Positions 1 through 12,051 are shown, numbered from the stretch's first letter. The stretch is DNA of 64,000 bases from Lytechinus variegatus (GCF_018143015.1 NC_054753.1:24950462-25014461), one strand, 5' to 3'. Notes: generated by a model from the letters alone, not told the origin. Made by a program: numbers and translations.

Positions 1-715
1 ACTCATGATATGGCCTTGATCAGAACACTAGAAACTTGAGAAATGTCATGAATAATTACGAGCGAGCGGAGCGAGCGAGCCGAAATGTTTGCGTTTTTCC
101 GTCAAAACATACAATTCTTCTCAATAGCTTGTTGGTAATGATTACATATTAGTTGATGATACATGTCCTTCTGCTCGTAAGTCTCATGATATGGCCTTGA
201 TCAAGAGACTAGAAACTTAAGAAATTTCATAAATGATTACGAGCGAGCGGAGTGAGCGAGCCGAAATTTTCGCGTTTTCCCGTCAAAACATACATTTCTT
301 GTCAATAGTTTGTTAGTAAATCAAGTATTAGTCGATGCTGCATGTCCTTCTATTCGTAACACTCATAATACGGCCTTGAACAGGAGACTAGATACTTATG
401 GAATTTCATAAATTATTACGAGCGAGCGGAGCGAGCTAACCGACATTTTAGCGTTTTCCGTCATTTTGGTTTTCATATCAATTGGTAAAACATATTTTGT
501 AAGAAAACGTTTGTCTTTGTCTTGGTTCACTTGTATTCATAAGTATACATCATGATAATCATGTATGGCCTTGTTAATGGCGATTCCGTGATCATGTCGG
601 CGACATGCGGAAATAAAAGATATAATAAAATGGAGCGAGCGAAGCGAGCGGAAATTTTTTCTGTGTTTTTCGTCGGAAACATGAGATTCTGTTCATTATT
701 GCTGTCATATACATT
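1..715. repeat. Tandem repeat array, unit about 180 bp, at least three clear copies plus one decayed copy
   Basis: Three successive units begin with a CTCATRATAYGGCCTTGA-like phrase at about 2, 183 and 362, so the period is 181 then 179 bp. Each unit then carries AGCGAGCGGAGYGAGC followed by a CGAAAT-type phrase and a GCGTTTTYCCGTC phrase. A fourth, more diverged unit starts near 551 (CATGATAATCATGTATGGCC) and contains GGAGCGAGCGAAGCGAGCGG near 631. The array touches the left edge of the window, so its full size is unknown. It looks like satellite or minisatellite DNA. The short reading frames in it are not genes. Confidence 0.85.
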
Positions 716-744
716 ATTGGGTAGGGGAACTGTCCGTAACCAGA

Positions 745-782
745 CCAAGGAGTTATCAGGCGCTTGCCCGATAACTCCTTGA
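745..782. repeat. Short strong inverted repeat (hairpin)
   Basis: AAGGAGTTATC at 747-757 is exactly complementary to GATAACTCCTT at 770-780. The pairing extends a few bases inward and outward with one mismatch, leaving a loop of about five bases. It is followed by a long A run, a G run and a C run (809-857). It could be the end of a small fold-back element. There is no evidence that it is a terminator or an RNA gene. Confidence 0.6.
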
Positions 783-857
783 CCAGACCGACCTCTGGGG
801 AGACAAGCAAAAAAAAAAAAAAAAAAAGGGGGGGGTTGAACCCCCTACCCCCCCCTT

Positions 858-3800
858 TGCGTACGCGCCTGTATATTGTCACATCGAAGCGCAACTTCAA
901 TCTTCACATCATGTTCGAAGATTAGGTTTCAGAAGTCACTGTTTAAATCTAAACTTACTAATAGGGATTGTGACCTATTGGTTTCATAGAATCTTGATGC
1001 AATGATCTATTTATTTTCTTTTTCTTTTTTAATTCAAAACTAAAAACGCTGGACAACAGGAAGGGTAGTAAAATTGAACAACACGCGTCTAATTTTCGCG
1101 GAAAATCCATCAAACACTCGAGTCTACAGAAGCCCTCGGTTTATCTGGTTACCGCAACCAAGGTTCAACACCTTAGCGTTCGTAATCCATTCTAAATCGA
1201 CACCTTAAAAGATTTTAATCCCTATTTCAAACACAAAACCACATGAAAGAGCTCAAAGGTGCGAAAAGCTAATGCTAACCAACGGAACATACTTTATCAC
1301 CATTTTAATCTCATTTGCAAAGCATCCGATTTTCTTCTAGTCCTGGTCACACGTTGCCGCGAAAAATGCATCGCCAGCTAGTGATGTGTTTTTAAATGAA
1401 ATTGAATTGTATAATTGCTTCCAAATATACTTTTCATAACATACGAAAATTTACAATTCTGTTCTAGTTTCTGTTCTTATAAGCTTCAAGAATTTGATTG
1501 AGTCTCGTGTATAATTGTACACGGCATGAAATGTGAATATTCACATTTCTTTTCGAGTGTTCAAAACTTCAACGGCGTTTCCGCTTTATGTTCCTTTAAT
1601 TATCATAATTATACTTAAGAAATTGTACATCTTATTGTTATGCGTTAAATGATAGAGTATAAGCTGCATTTTACGTTTGTGCAAACTGATTGCCAAATTA
1701 CAAGGTGGTGGTGTCCAAATTTGTGGAATAAATGTTAATATTGTATGTCTTAATAGAGGCAGCCCCTTCTAATTATTGAATATGAGCTAAATTTGGCAAA
1801 TTAATGTTGCGAAATCCAACGAAAAAGGGAACAGTGTGACAATAAGTGAAGTTTATAAGTAATATTAAATAAGTCTATCTGACTCAGGTTATAGACCTAT
1901 TGCTGATGTTGTAAGTTATTGTGTGACCGGGGCAAGAAGTTCAAAAAAGTTGACGACGCCTTTTCTAAACTTTACCTTTTCCTCCCCTTCTTTTCGAACC
2001 CGATAAATGTTCTTTACGCGAAAATCAAACAGTGTTATAGTCGTTGATTACAAAGGACAAAGTTTGCATATTTGTTCAGATATACAAGAATACGGCAGGC
2101 GATAAACTATACACGATTGGGGAAGATTAAAAAAGCGCCAAAATTGGGTCTTGGACAAATCTTGGAATTTCGTCAGGGCAAACAAACTGACTTCTTCTTT
2201 CGTGAATGAGCCCGAAGCATGGAGTCATGGGGGATTTCTTAGGCTATATTGGTTTTGCAATCTGGAGGGACCTGGTCCTTTTATCGACAGGAGTTAGCCT
2301 AGTTTTGAAAACTAGTTTAGAGCACGCTCATCAAAGCAAAATTATGGGAACAATTATCGAAGAATCGGGATTGGCGCCACGCTTTTACGATTGAATAATC
2401 GCACAATCAACAAGCACCTTGATAAATTCAAATGATTGCATGTCGTTAGTGTTGGAAACAAATTATTTGCTCTGAGATTTGGGAATATACTTTTCAATAA
2501 ATCGTATTTTTTTAAAGCTAAATAAATAGAATTACATTCGTGAAATAAATTAAGACCATATAAAACAGTTTATTTTTTATGAAGATTATTGAAAATCAAT
2601 CAACTTTGAGCAAACTCTTCGAACTTCTACCTATATCAAATTGGAACTAAACAGTAATCTTACGAATGGAAATTTGATATTGTAGAAATCAAGGAGGGAG
2701 GTAGGTTCAAAAGTTATTAAATGTGGATGGGAGCTTATTGCAGTGCTTTTCTAATTACACAACTAAGATGCTTAACTTAAAATATCAATGACTTCATGTT
2801 GAAAAGGCACTTTTCACTGAAAATCTCATCACTTATATCACAAATGTAGAAACATTTTGTGCTTATTAGGAATGAGTAGGCTATAATAATATAGAAGGTT
2901 CGGCACCCCTGTCAAACTATGGGTGAGGACCACGAACCCCCCCCCCCCCCCACCCCACACACACGCACACGCCTTCACACGATACCTCATACACCATCTA
3001 ACCTGGTTATCGATTTGCCAGGGCTACGGGTTGTTTTCCAGAGGAAGATTTAGATAAAAATTCTAGAACCTATAACATGCCGCACGCAATGGATATAATA
3101 TGGGCAAGCAAGATCTCTGAAGACCGATTTAAGAATGCTCGCAGTCAATAGAGTCTAGCAATGCCAAGCAAAATGAGGAAATGTTGGGGATCTTCACTAA
3201 AAAGGCATCGGTCACTCTAGAAATAATAGGCCTACCAATGCTTTTTTTTACAAACTATGCATCCGATAAATGTATACAAGCACTCGATTCAGGTCTTTTT
3301 AATTTTTTTCCTTTAGATAGACTAACCAGATTAGATTTTTGTTTAATCTATCATTAGTGGCTTATCGGTCCTAATGATAATCCAGATGGATCCATTAAAA
3401 TGCGTATCCTAATTTTGTAGTGGCGAGGTCAGAACCATTTTCATTCTGCATCCGAAATTGTACTCGCTTTGGCCTTTAAAAGGATTCTAAAACGACAACG
3501 CGACAGGATCAGGCTCTAATTTCAAAGCGCGATTCACGTGGGACCGCTTTGACTGAGGGGACTGAAATGACCGCGCAATCTCAAGGGGCGTAAAACCAAC
3601 AAGGAGAAGTAGGGATTACAAGGTTTAGGAAAACCTTTGTGGGTTTTTGCTTCACAAAAGGGGCGACACGTCTTCGATATGAAAAGGGCAAATTTCTATC
3701 GACTATTCAGCATCCATGGAGAAATGGAATTGGAACAAGTTTGAGGGCAGCAAAAAGACTGCTACACTTAGTGCCTCATGTATTGAAGTAGGGATTGGAG

Positions 3801-4050
3801 AGGGCCTGTATGGGGGAGAGGGGAGAGAAGTGAATAATGTGTAGCTCTCTGACTTAAGTAATGAATAATTATATTTACAAAAATAGAAAGTGAACTTACA
3901 TGTTACATTACGACTTTTATTTCTAATATTATTCATATCTTGAGAGAGGTGCTCTTATTCGCCGGGAGGAGGGGTTTCATAAATAGAAAGATGTAGAAAA
4001 AAAATACAACAGAATGGGGCATTTGGAGAGAGGGCAACCGCCGGGCAAGA
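858..4050. other. Intergenic DNA without a recognisable gene
   Basis: AT-rich unique-looking sequence. Visible items are a perfect 22-bp palindrome at 1528-1549 (half-site GAAATGTGAAT), a C run of about 15 near 2938-2952 followed by a CA-rich stretch, and purine-rich patches near 3800-3850. Open frames such as the one at 2206-2394 are short and show no recognised motif, and I see no splice context that supports them. Confidence 0.6.
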
Positions 4051-4055
4051 CATGA

Positions 4056-4230
4056 GTGAATGAGGGTGTGTGGTGTTTCATGCAGATGCAAATACTTATG
4101 GTGATGTGGGTGTATGTGGGATATGGGGCTGTGTGTATTATCTCAAAGAGAGATAGGAATAGAGAAACTGTATGTCGGTTTGTGTGTGTGCGCGTGTTTT
4201 TGAGTGTGTCGGTTCATGTGTGTGTATGTG
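4056..4230. repeat. GT-rich simple-sequence region
   Basis: Degenerate GT/GTAT-rich sequence that leads directly into the SINE at 4231. The same style of sequence continues on the other side of the SINE, so the SINE appears to have inserted into an existing GT/GA-rich microsatellite. The open frame across it is a by-product of the repeat. Confidence 0.7.
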
Positions 4231-4428
4231 GAGGTGCCGTGGCCGAGTGGTCTAAGGCGCCTGACTATATACATGGAAAGTCCGGGGTTCGATCCCCGGC
4301 CGCGGCACCTATTCCCGTGAGCAAGGCAGTTGATCTACAATGCTCTTTTATCCTGCTTTCAAATAAATGGAAATGCTGTATGCATTATTGGTAACTAGGT
4401 GTGCACTTGTTTAAAAAAAAAAAAAAAA
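4231..4428 (+). mobile_element. tRNA-derived SINE (family A), apparently full length with A tail
   Basis: The head carries RNA polymerase III promoter boxes: TGGCCGAGTGG (A box, 4240-4250) and GGTTCGATCCC (B box). The ends can pair (GGTGCCG with CGGCACC), as in a class II (Leu/Ser-like) tRNA, but the body does not fold as a proper tRNA. A body of about 115 bp follows (GAGCAAGGCAGTTGATC onward), ending in 16 A residues at 4413-4428. GTATGTG lies immediately before the element (4224-4230) and immediately after the A tail (4429-4435), which fits a target-site duplication, although the flank is GT-rich. A second copy lies at 39431-39618 on the minus strand. SINEs of this design are moved by LINE machinery in trans. 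Confidence 0.88.
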
Positions 4429-4429
4429 G

Positions 4430-4659
4430 TATGTGTGAAAAGGAGGGTGGATGTGTATATAGAGGTTAATATGTGAGTGTTTGAGAAGGAGAGTGAGTGT
4501 GGATAATTATGTGTGACAGAGATAGAGAGAGCATGTGTGTGAGAGAGGGTGTGTGTGTATGTGTTTTTGTATGTGTGAAAATGAGGGTGGGTGTATATAA
4601 AGAGGTTAATATGTGAGTGTTTGAGAGAGAGCAGGGACGTGAGATGGAGAGAGAGAGCA
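4430..4659. repeat. GT/GA-rich repeat with internal direct duplication
   Basis: Two related units, about 4430-4497 and 4570-4632, share the phrase AGAGGTTAATATGTGAGTGT and lie roughly 137 bp apart. They sit in GT- and GA-rich simple sequence. This is low-complexity DNA interrupted by the SINE on the left and by the MITE on the right. Confidence 0.7.
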
Positions 4660-4892
4660 CACTGTAAAAACTGTGGTGTTAAACTGACACCAATTGGTGT
4701 TAATAGAGGACCACACCCTGAGGTGTTAAAATAACACCCTAGAGATTGAACATAACACCAAAGAGTGTAAATGTAACAACCATGGTGTTGTAATAACACC
4801 TATAGGTGTAAAACTAACACTACCAGTTTAACACCCGTGTAAAATAACTGGTGTGGTCCTCTGCGCCGGTTAACACCATAGTTTTTGCTGTG
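4660..4892 (+). mobile_element. GTGTTA-rich MITE, copy 1
   Basis: Terminal inverted repeats: CACTGTAAAAACTGTGGTGTTAA-type on the left and the complementary TTAACACCATAGTTTTTGCTGTG-type on the right. The interior is built from many GGTGTTA and TAACACC words on both strands. CA flanks the element on both sides (4658-4659 and 4893-4894), as in other copies. There is no coding capacity. Four more copies occur in the window (23960, 24510, 42610 and 42992). The superfamily cannot be named from this sequence. Confidence 0.85.
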
Positions 4893-5160
4893 CATGTGTG
4901 AGAGAGGGTGTAGGGGTGCGTGTGTATGTGTAGAAAGATGATATGTGAGTGTGGTTGTAAGTGAGCGAGACTGAGTGTGTTTGTTTGTGTGAGGTAGAGA
5001 AAAAGAGGAAGATCGAGAGGGGAGGGGTTGTAAGTGGAGTGTGGTTGTAAGTGGAGTGGGGTTGTAAGAGGGGAGTGTGGTTGTAAGTGAGCGAGACTGA
5101 GTGTGTTTGTTTGTGTGAGGTAGAGAAAAAGAAAGAGGAAGATCGAGAGGGGAGGGGGTA
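4893..5160. repeat. GT/GA-rich minisatellite with duplicated block
   Basis: The block GTAAGTGAGCGAGACTGAGT, with its continuation through GTGAGGTAGAGAAAAAGAGG, occurs near 4958-5030 and again near 5085-5155, with shorter GTGGTTGTAAGTGGAGT units between. It is tandem simple-sequence expansion and not coding. Confidence 0.75.
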
Positions 5161-8100
5161 AACTTCCATTTTAAGACAGAAATTTCCTTCTTTCCCGCAT
5201 CAATAATAGCTGCCAAGAGACATCGAACAAGACATTTTCTGTCCATTGTATTTCTGTATACGAGACTTATTTTCTCATGTTTTAGTGAAGTCGCCATTGT
5301 GGCGAGGTCCCTTAACCAATCTCATACATTATCAGGCAGCACATACAAAAGAGTCCTGCCAGGGTGGTCACATCAACTTATGGATCGTAGAATCTCACTT
5401 CCCCCCTTGCATCATGTTCATACTCAATTTCTTCTTCTAAAACCACTTTTTCTCCTTTATTTTGTTCCTTCATTCATTTCATTTTTTAATGTATCCTTTT
5501 GTTACTGTAATGGTTATTTTTCTTATTCCTATTGGATTATTTCATTAAATCATTAATTTTTGTTTTTCAGGGATTTTCATTTGATCTTTCAAGCCATATT
5601 TTGTTTTAGTTTCGTATGTTTATTTCTTTCAAATTCTTAGTCCATTTTATTCAAATATGCATATCTTGACTTGGACGAGTGTTGTTGCTGTAGCTTCTTT
5701 CGAGCTCTAAATCCCATCCAGATTTCTGCATTTTTTTCCAAATGTAAATCCTTGACTTTGCATATCCATCTTTCCCTTTGTGTCCTCTCTTTTTTTATAA
5801 TTCGATTTTCCCTTTTTCCATTTATATTTTAGCTTTATTCTTCTCTGTCAGAATTTCTTTACATTATAATTTCTTTTTATAATTCGATTTTCCCCTTTTC
5901 CATTTATATTTTAGCTTTATTTTTCTCTGTCAGAATTTCTTTAGATTATCTCTCTTCTTATTTCCTTCACTCCTAGATCCCCTTTCTCTTAATAAGAATA
6001 ATTCCCCACTATCTTTTTTTTTATTAATATACACCCGTTTTTTTTTACTTTAACCCTTTCAATTTGACTGTCCCAATGTATATACGTCTTCCTAATGACT
6101 AAACCCGATCTTCGGTATTTTGAGGGTTAAATCCCGAGTCTTCGAGAGTTCTCTGACATCTAGGGTAAAGCTTCATGATCAGAGGCAGTCCTCGAAAAAA
6201 AGTAACAAGACGAATGAGCAAAAGAAGTAAGGGGTTTTTGCTTTTGAAACCGGAGCTACAAGAGGCCAAGTCGAGTCAAAATATGGGTATGTTCTCATTG
6301 GTATGTCATTTAGTCCTCTATCCGTAATGCAGAAGAACTAGAATCTCATGACTTTTCTTCCATGCTTTTTTATTTTAAAAAATCATTGATGTGAGAAAAT
6401 AATCCAGACATACGGATTAAAAAAAAGATAAGGGGTCTGCTTTATCAACATGAATCCGGTGAATGAATAAGGAAATGGACACATGAGAGAGAAATACTAG
6501 TATATGAACAGTCAAAGAAAGTATGGACAACGAATGCAAATTGTTATTAAAAGCATCAAACATAAAGGTTATTAGATTAAGGAAGTTTGACTTTAAAATT
6601 TGCAAGTAATTATTTCAATCTAAAATGACACATCTAATTTAGGAAGGACAATTAACCAAAATAGAACATTAAAAAGACATATTGCTGAGTAAAAAAAAGT
6701 TGCAACTAGGGATGAAACAATTACAACACTGTAATGTGGATTGCGCTGATTTAATCCTAATTAATCTGCAAAATCTGGGGGGAAAAACCAAGGCAATGTT
6801 TTAATTAAGCATTTATCCATGGAGTAGAAATTATAGAAATCTGTCATTGAAACAACGATGATTGTGGATTTGATTGTGGTTGTGGAGTTATTTCTAGCTC
6901 ATCTGAATGGTCTTCTAGAAGATATGACAATTCTATCTTGTTTAATATTATCAATCAACATTTGAAATATGTTTTGTCAGACAAAAAAATTATGATCATA
7001 CAAATATGGTCACAATTACGCTCAGATGGTAGGGAAATGCTTTATTTCAATTTCCATAATGCTCTATTTTATGATTTTTTTTTATTACAATCTTTAGTCC
7101 GACATTCACTGATTATTCAATTATCTTATTGTAATAATGCTAAGTCCTTTAATTGGTATCTGATTTGTATTACTTTGTATAATGTTTGGATGGAAATGAG
7201 ATAAAATGACGTATATAAATTACTTTTTTAATTACTCTGTGTATTGAGAAATTAGCTGATAAGGAGCAGGCATACAGTATATCAGTTTCAAATTTTCGGG
7301 GGCCATCTTTAAAAAAATGTGGCAGTGGGAACAGACCCCAGTCCTGCCATGGGGTAATATTGGTTTTTCAAATGTAGCGAGACGATTAGAATAGGGAGTC
7401 TGGTGCCGAGAAACTGCCCCGATACAGAACATTTCATCCTGCCTCTCTTTTGTGTTTCACAACTAAACCCCAGTCTTTAAAAAAAAATCGTGAGAATTTC
7501 TCATTTTCATTTCTGTCTGATTCCGGTTTATCCTGTCCCCTTTTATATCTGAATAATTTATCGTGACTTTCATTGGACATTGATGGAGGGAGGAGGAGAA
7601 AGTGGAAATCAAGCATGAATGCAAAAATAATAGTTTAGAAAAAGAGTGAGGAGCCAATGGTCGATAGATAGCAAGGGGGGTTGAAAAGAGATTATAAAAA
7701 AATACAAGTTTCATGGAGTATGAATCTGCAGATATTAGACATTCAGGGTTTATTTCACTGACATGACTTTTTTATTCAATCCAAGTATTCAACATTCAGC
7801 TTTTGTATTTGGCATCCGTTGGAACATCGATATCCTTTTTATGATAGTTTTCTACTGATATTCTTGTCAGCTTGAAAAAATCTTAATGAAATCAAATCAA
7901 ATTTGTAAATGGAGTTTGAACATTAAGCCTATACCAGAAGATAGTAAGTTGCGGAAAAGCCAATAAACATTACAAAGAACAAATTCAAACAGTTATCATG
8001 TTTCCAATGATCAAAATGCATAATTAAGCACGTTAATTCGCAACCAAAGGTAAAGGTTAAACAAGTTCAGAAGTTTGAACGTTTACACAGAATATATTTT

Positions 8101-8880
8101 CCTACATGTCCTGGAATCATATTGCGTACCGATTGAATTCAATTCATTGTAGCTCACTCCTTTTTCAGAGTATTTGCCCCTGGTGAGTGAGGGGAGGACC
8201 TTTGTTACTTGAATTGCTAATTGATTGATTTTTTTCTGATTTAATCGAGAAATAGGAATCATTTCGAATGAACGTCAAACTAGACAGGATATAGAATGAC
8301 GTGTTGATAATGGTATTAGGTCGAGCATGTATGAGGCTGAAGGCAGGGTGGGTCGACCTGTCTATTCCTCTTAAAATAAAGTGAGATAAGATATCATCAT
8401 TATTTTTCCCCTCTTTAAAGTCAGGGGACATTCAATTTAGTTTCACTTTAAAAACTTTAAAAATCTTGAATATTGCACAAACGTGATTCATAAATTACAG
8501 TGACAATTTTGTAAGGAAGTTGTAATGAGAAACGCTAATACGATTTTTTTTTATTTTGGATTTCTATTCTCTGACAGAAAAGGTGATGTATACCGTCATT
8601 AAGGACAAGATTGAATCCTTAAACAAATATCAGAACAGGGCGGTCAATTTCCTAAATACACAAATCATCCCCCAAGTTTTATCAGCAATCTTTGCTCAAT
8701 CCTACTTTTCTCCTCCCTCCATGCTAAAAAAAAATCTCAGAGTCATGTAAAGACAACACATCTTCTGTAAGAAATCGCAAAAAAGGAGAGATGAATTGCA
8801 GAAAACAATAAAACACCAAATATGCCGTTCTTCACGTGAGTCAGAATAAAATTTGCACTTCGGTAATTTCATGACTTCGC
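5161..8880. other. Intergenic DNA without a recognisable gene
   Basis: AT-rich sequence. An 82-bp direct duplication is visible at 5793-5956: the phrase TTTTATAATTCGATTTTCC recurs at 5793 and 5875 with nearly identical continuations. No tRNA, SINE head or transposon terminus could be recognised in the rest. The short open frames here have no recognisable domains and no convincing splice environment. Confidence 0.55.
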
Positions 8881-8899
8881 ATGTCAACGCTAAGTTTGG

Positions 8900-8970
8900 C
8901 CATCTCAGCGCAATCCGGAAGCTATAAAAGGTCCCTCTTTACGGGTTAAATATTGATGGTATAAATCAGA
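8900..8970 (+). promoter_or_regulatory. Possible TATA-type core promoter
   Basis: A consensus TATA box (TATAAAAGG, 8933-8941) is preceded by an ETS-like CCGGAAG site (8925-8931) and a TTTGGCCA NF1-like half-site. The motif spacing would suit a promoter firing to the right. No convincing coding exon follows. The reading frame at 9259-9585 runs through a (GT)n tract and shows no domain. The promoter may serve a non-coding or distant exon, or the match may be chance. Confidence 0.3.
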
Positions 8971-9045
8971 AAGAATTATGTTTACGGTATTGCATAACGG
9001 TGTGATCGGAGTTTCAAATAAATATAAGCGGTGGTAATATGGATT

Positions 9046-9180
9046 CCTGAGGGATAACTAATCTTAGCGATTGATCGTGGGGCCGATTTTTTTTTGTATG
9101 AATGATCATACAGAATAGTCAACGCAATCAATCGTAGAAATCAGACTTATCATTAATCGCTGAGCTTTATGGATGAGGGC
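9046..9180. mobile_element. Probable short inverted-repeat element (GCGATTGATC group), diverged
   Basis: The left part reads TCTTAGCGATTGATCG and the right part ATTAATCGCTGAGCTTTATG in inverted orientation, ending near GAGGGCC. This resembles the elements at 19957, 55417 and 56586, which carry GGCCCTGG-like ends and GCGATTGAT sub-terminal words. The inverted repeat is imperfect and the exact ends are uncertain. Confidence 0.45.
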
Positions 9181-9333
9181 CGTTGTCAGTAGAGCCCTTA
9201 GTGTATGGTCTGATACCAATAGCATCATTACTTAACACACCCAACCCTCTCTATATTCATGTTATCTGTTTCCCTTAATTCTCCTCTTCTATCTTCCCCT
9301 CTGAAGTTTTACTGCTACCTGTCATTCGCATCT

Positions 9334-9355
9334 TTGTGTGTGTGTGTGTGTGTGT
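9334..9355. repeat. (GT)n microsatellite
   Basis: About eleven uninterrupted TG units. Confidence 0.9.
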
Positions 9356-9359
9356 CCTT

Positions 9360-10720
9360 TTTCAAGAGTTTGCGCCAATTACGAATGTTACTTGCTCAAG
9401 TGATGTTCCAACTCAGCGTAAGGATATCTCAAAATGGTCCCCAACACAGAGTTTATTGTGTTACAAGTATAATTGTAGCAGACCAATTATTTGATTCCTC
9501 TATATTACTATGTTCAAGGGAGACACTATGTATGGAGGTAATGGCGTCGAGGTCTAAAACTTTGCAAATAACACGGACAAGTTGAAAGAATGCAATGTTT
9601 GACGAAACTGTTTTCCGAAGAACACAGAGGAAGATTCGCAAAAGAGGAAAGGAAAACAGAACATGTAAAAATACAAAAACACTTGTCTAATTCAATAGAT
9701 AAAACCCGATAATTCGGCGCTAATCTCTCTGCAAACTTGGGGCCGCTTGTTGGTCAACTCGAACGTCCAGACCCACCGGCTACCTCGGGTTGCCAAGCCG
9801 TCGCCGCCTTGGGTAGTCTCATGTAATTTCGTGAGGGCCAAGTATTCCAAGAAATTTTACAGATTCTGTTACGGATAGTTGATACGCGATTTAAAACGCT
9901 TGAATTCATAGAAGTCTTATGTGTGTTTCTATTCTTTGCTCATGCTTAATATTTCAGGTGGATCCGCAAGATACTTAGGATTTTCAAAGTCATATACAGT
10001 ATATACACTATCTATGCAACAGTTACGATCGAGCTCATCATGTATACCAGTGATATAATAACAAAAAAATGGGACTGAGTTTTTATACAATTTTATGCAT
10101 TATTTTGGTACATTTTTGGTACGTGCGAATGAAGAGAGATAATGAAAAAAATTATTTTCAAACAAAAAATTCTAAATAATATGTAGCCGGAATTTGGCGT
10201 GTATGAAACTGTATACTGTAATTTAAATGCCATAATTTCTTTATGATTTGGTCTCGGCTTGTATGCATATCCCCAAATACCTAAAATGATAGAGTTTCTC
10301 ATATATACTTACATGTGTATATGTATTTGTTTATATTATGTGAGTTATAACTTATCATGAAAATATGTGAGAGACATGAATCATGATTTGGAAGTCCATG
10401 TAATTTTGGAAAGAACCCCCTTTTAAGATATAATCAAAGTATCAATCAGTACTCAGTACTATCTTTATCAAACAACTTTTTTAAAACATCTTCATTTCAC
10501 CATTTACATTTTTGGTATTTTTTTTTCAATCACCTCACGTCCATCTTCATTTATCTCTGTCATTGATGTGGTATCACTGACAGACTGACATCTTCAAGTG
10601 TGTTGACAAAGCAAACCTGATTGGTCTTTCACTCTTATTCATGACTGACCTAAGCCAATGAGAGTGTTTGTTTAAAGCAAATGAACATGATGTAAGAAAA
10701 GTCTGCCCTCTTTTCCCCCA
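9360..10720. other. Intergenic DNA without a recognisable gene
   Basis: A GC-richer patch at about 9715-9840 (GCCGCTTGTTGG, CACCGGCTACCTCGGG, CCGTCGCCGCC) stands out from AT-rich surroundings and could be a conserved non-coding element or an untranslated exon. The remainder is AT-rich with no recognisable elements. Confidence 0.4.
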
Positions 10721-10745
10721 TCTCTCTCTCTCTCTCTCTCTCTCT
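10721..10745. repeat. (TC)n microsatellite
   Basis: About twelve TC units. Confidence 0.9.
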
Positions 10746-12015
10746 TGTCAGTGGTATTACTATTATGGTATGCTTCGCATGCGTTTTCAGTTGAAAATTC
10801 TGAATCTTTTTTTTCCAAAGCCCCTAGGTTAAAATTTCGAATACACATCCACTCACTTTATTGCAAAAGATATATTTGACTGCAGCAGTGGTGACTTATT
10901 TTCATTTCGTTCTGTTGAAAATGAAATAAAACAAATTTGAAAAGAATGAAATTGAATTCTGCATTTGAAATTTAATTACTGATTATATACTCTCAAATAA
11001 AAAAAAATTGTCATGCACGATGGCCGTTTTCTTAAAACTTTGGTCATGATGGTGTACTTGAAAAAACATTAAAATTTTCATTTCACCCTCGTTGTTCGAT
11101 TCGTTACAAAAAAGATGACAATGATATTGCAATTGTAACATTACTTGAACAATGTCACTGCAAGGAGTGCCAAGTTATAATTTTATTTATTCGAACAATC
11201 CAATTTCCTTTCTTGTCGGTGTACCCTTCTCCGTTATTTATTGTCACTTGTCCACACGCATCTGTTCGTTGCCCTTATACCCCACTTTTCGCTTTTGGCG
11301 CAAAAAAAATGCAACTCATGTTGGTCTTCTGCAAAAACAGAACGAAGAAAAAACGCGCGCAGAATAAAGTCTAGATATCGCCCTAGTGGTAAACGCAAAA
11401 CTTTATGAAATTGGGTACTTAGTGGTTAATTTTCGTCGGTTCATGCCGATGTATAGCGTCACAACTGACTTGGAGACACCTTTGAATTGTTTAAGAGTGT
11501 TGGTAAAACAGAGAGGGGTAGAGAAATTGAATTATTTTCCTATTTCCCAGTCAAAATCAAATGGTCTGCACCGGAAATGGAATAGGAAATGGATTATGAG
11601 CATGAGTATATGACTGGAAGCGGACTAGAGAGAGTAGCTGATTAAGGATTGGCCCACTTTTTTGCATGGTCATCCTACTCACAACTATTCTAAAATTTGA
11701 GAACTGTATGATATTTTTAATGCAGTTCATGAAAGTGCTCATTTTTGGCTACGTAAGGGTGTCAAATCATTTGAACCAGATTAGCGATAATGCTTTCGGA
11801 TATAATTATCTCTATTATTTCCTAGGACAAAAATGAGGCATTAAACAATGCATATTTTTTAGATAAACAATGTGAAGTATCCCTTAAATATTTAAGCCTA
11901 TATTTATGCATGGTCTAACCAACACTTTCCCGAAGGAACCAAGTCACAGATTTTGTGTTTTCTCAAGGAATAAGTTAAATTTCATAAATGCCAGCAATAA
12001 GGTGCTTGCAGAGGT
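10746..12015. other. Intergenic DNA, nothing recognised
   Basis: AT-rich sequence with short open frames at 11152-11367 and 11386-11613 that show no domain, signal peptide or splice-site context. No inverted-repeat termini were recognised. Confidence 0.5.
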
Positions 12016-12018
12016 TAT

Positions 12019-12020
<2 letters not shown>

Positions 12021-12050
<30 letters not shown>
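12021..12050. repeat. (AGT)n microsatellite
   Basis: Ten uninterrupted AGT units. Confidence 0.95.

Positions 12051-12051
<1 letters not shown>

Noticed and set aside
4240..4308. Functional tRNA-Leu or tRNA-Ser gene
   Set aside because: A and B boxes are present, but the T-stem and acceptor do not fit a normal cloverleaf, the sequence continues into a body with an A tail, and a second copy shares that body. It is a SINE head.
4395..5297. Ser/His/Thr-rich minus-strand open frames
   Set aside because: They run through GT/GA microsatellites and a MITE; low complexity, no domains.
9259..9585. 108-codon frame downstream of the TATA-like site
   Set aside because: Crosses a (GT)n tract that encodes a Cys-Val run; no domain or splice support.
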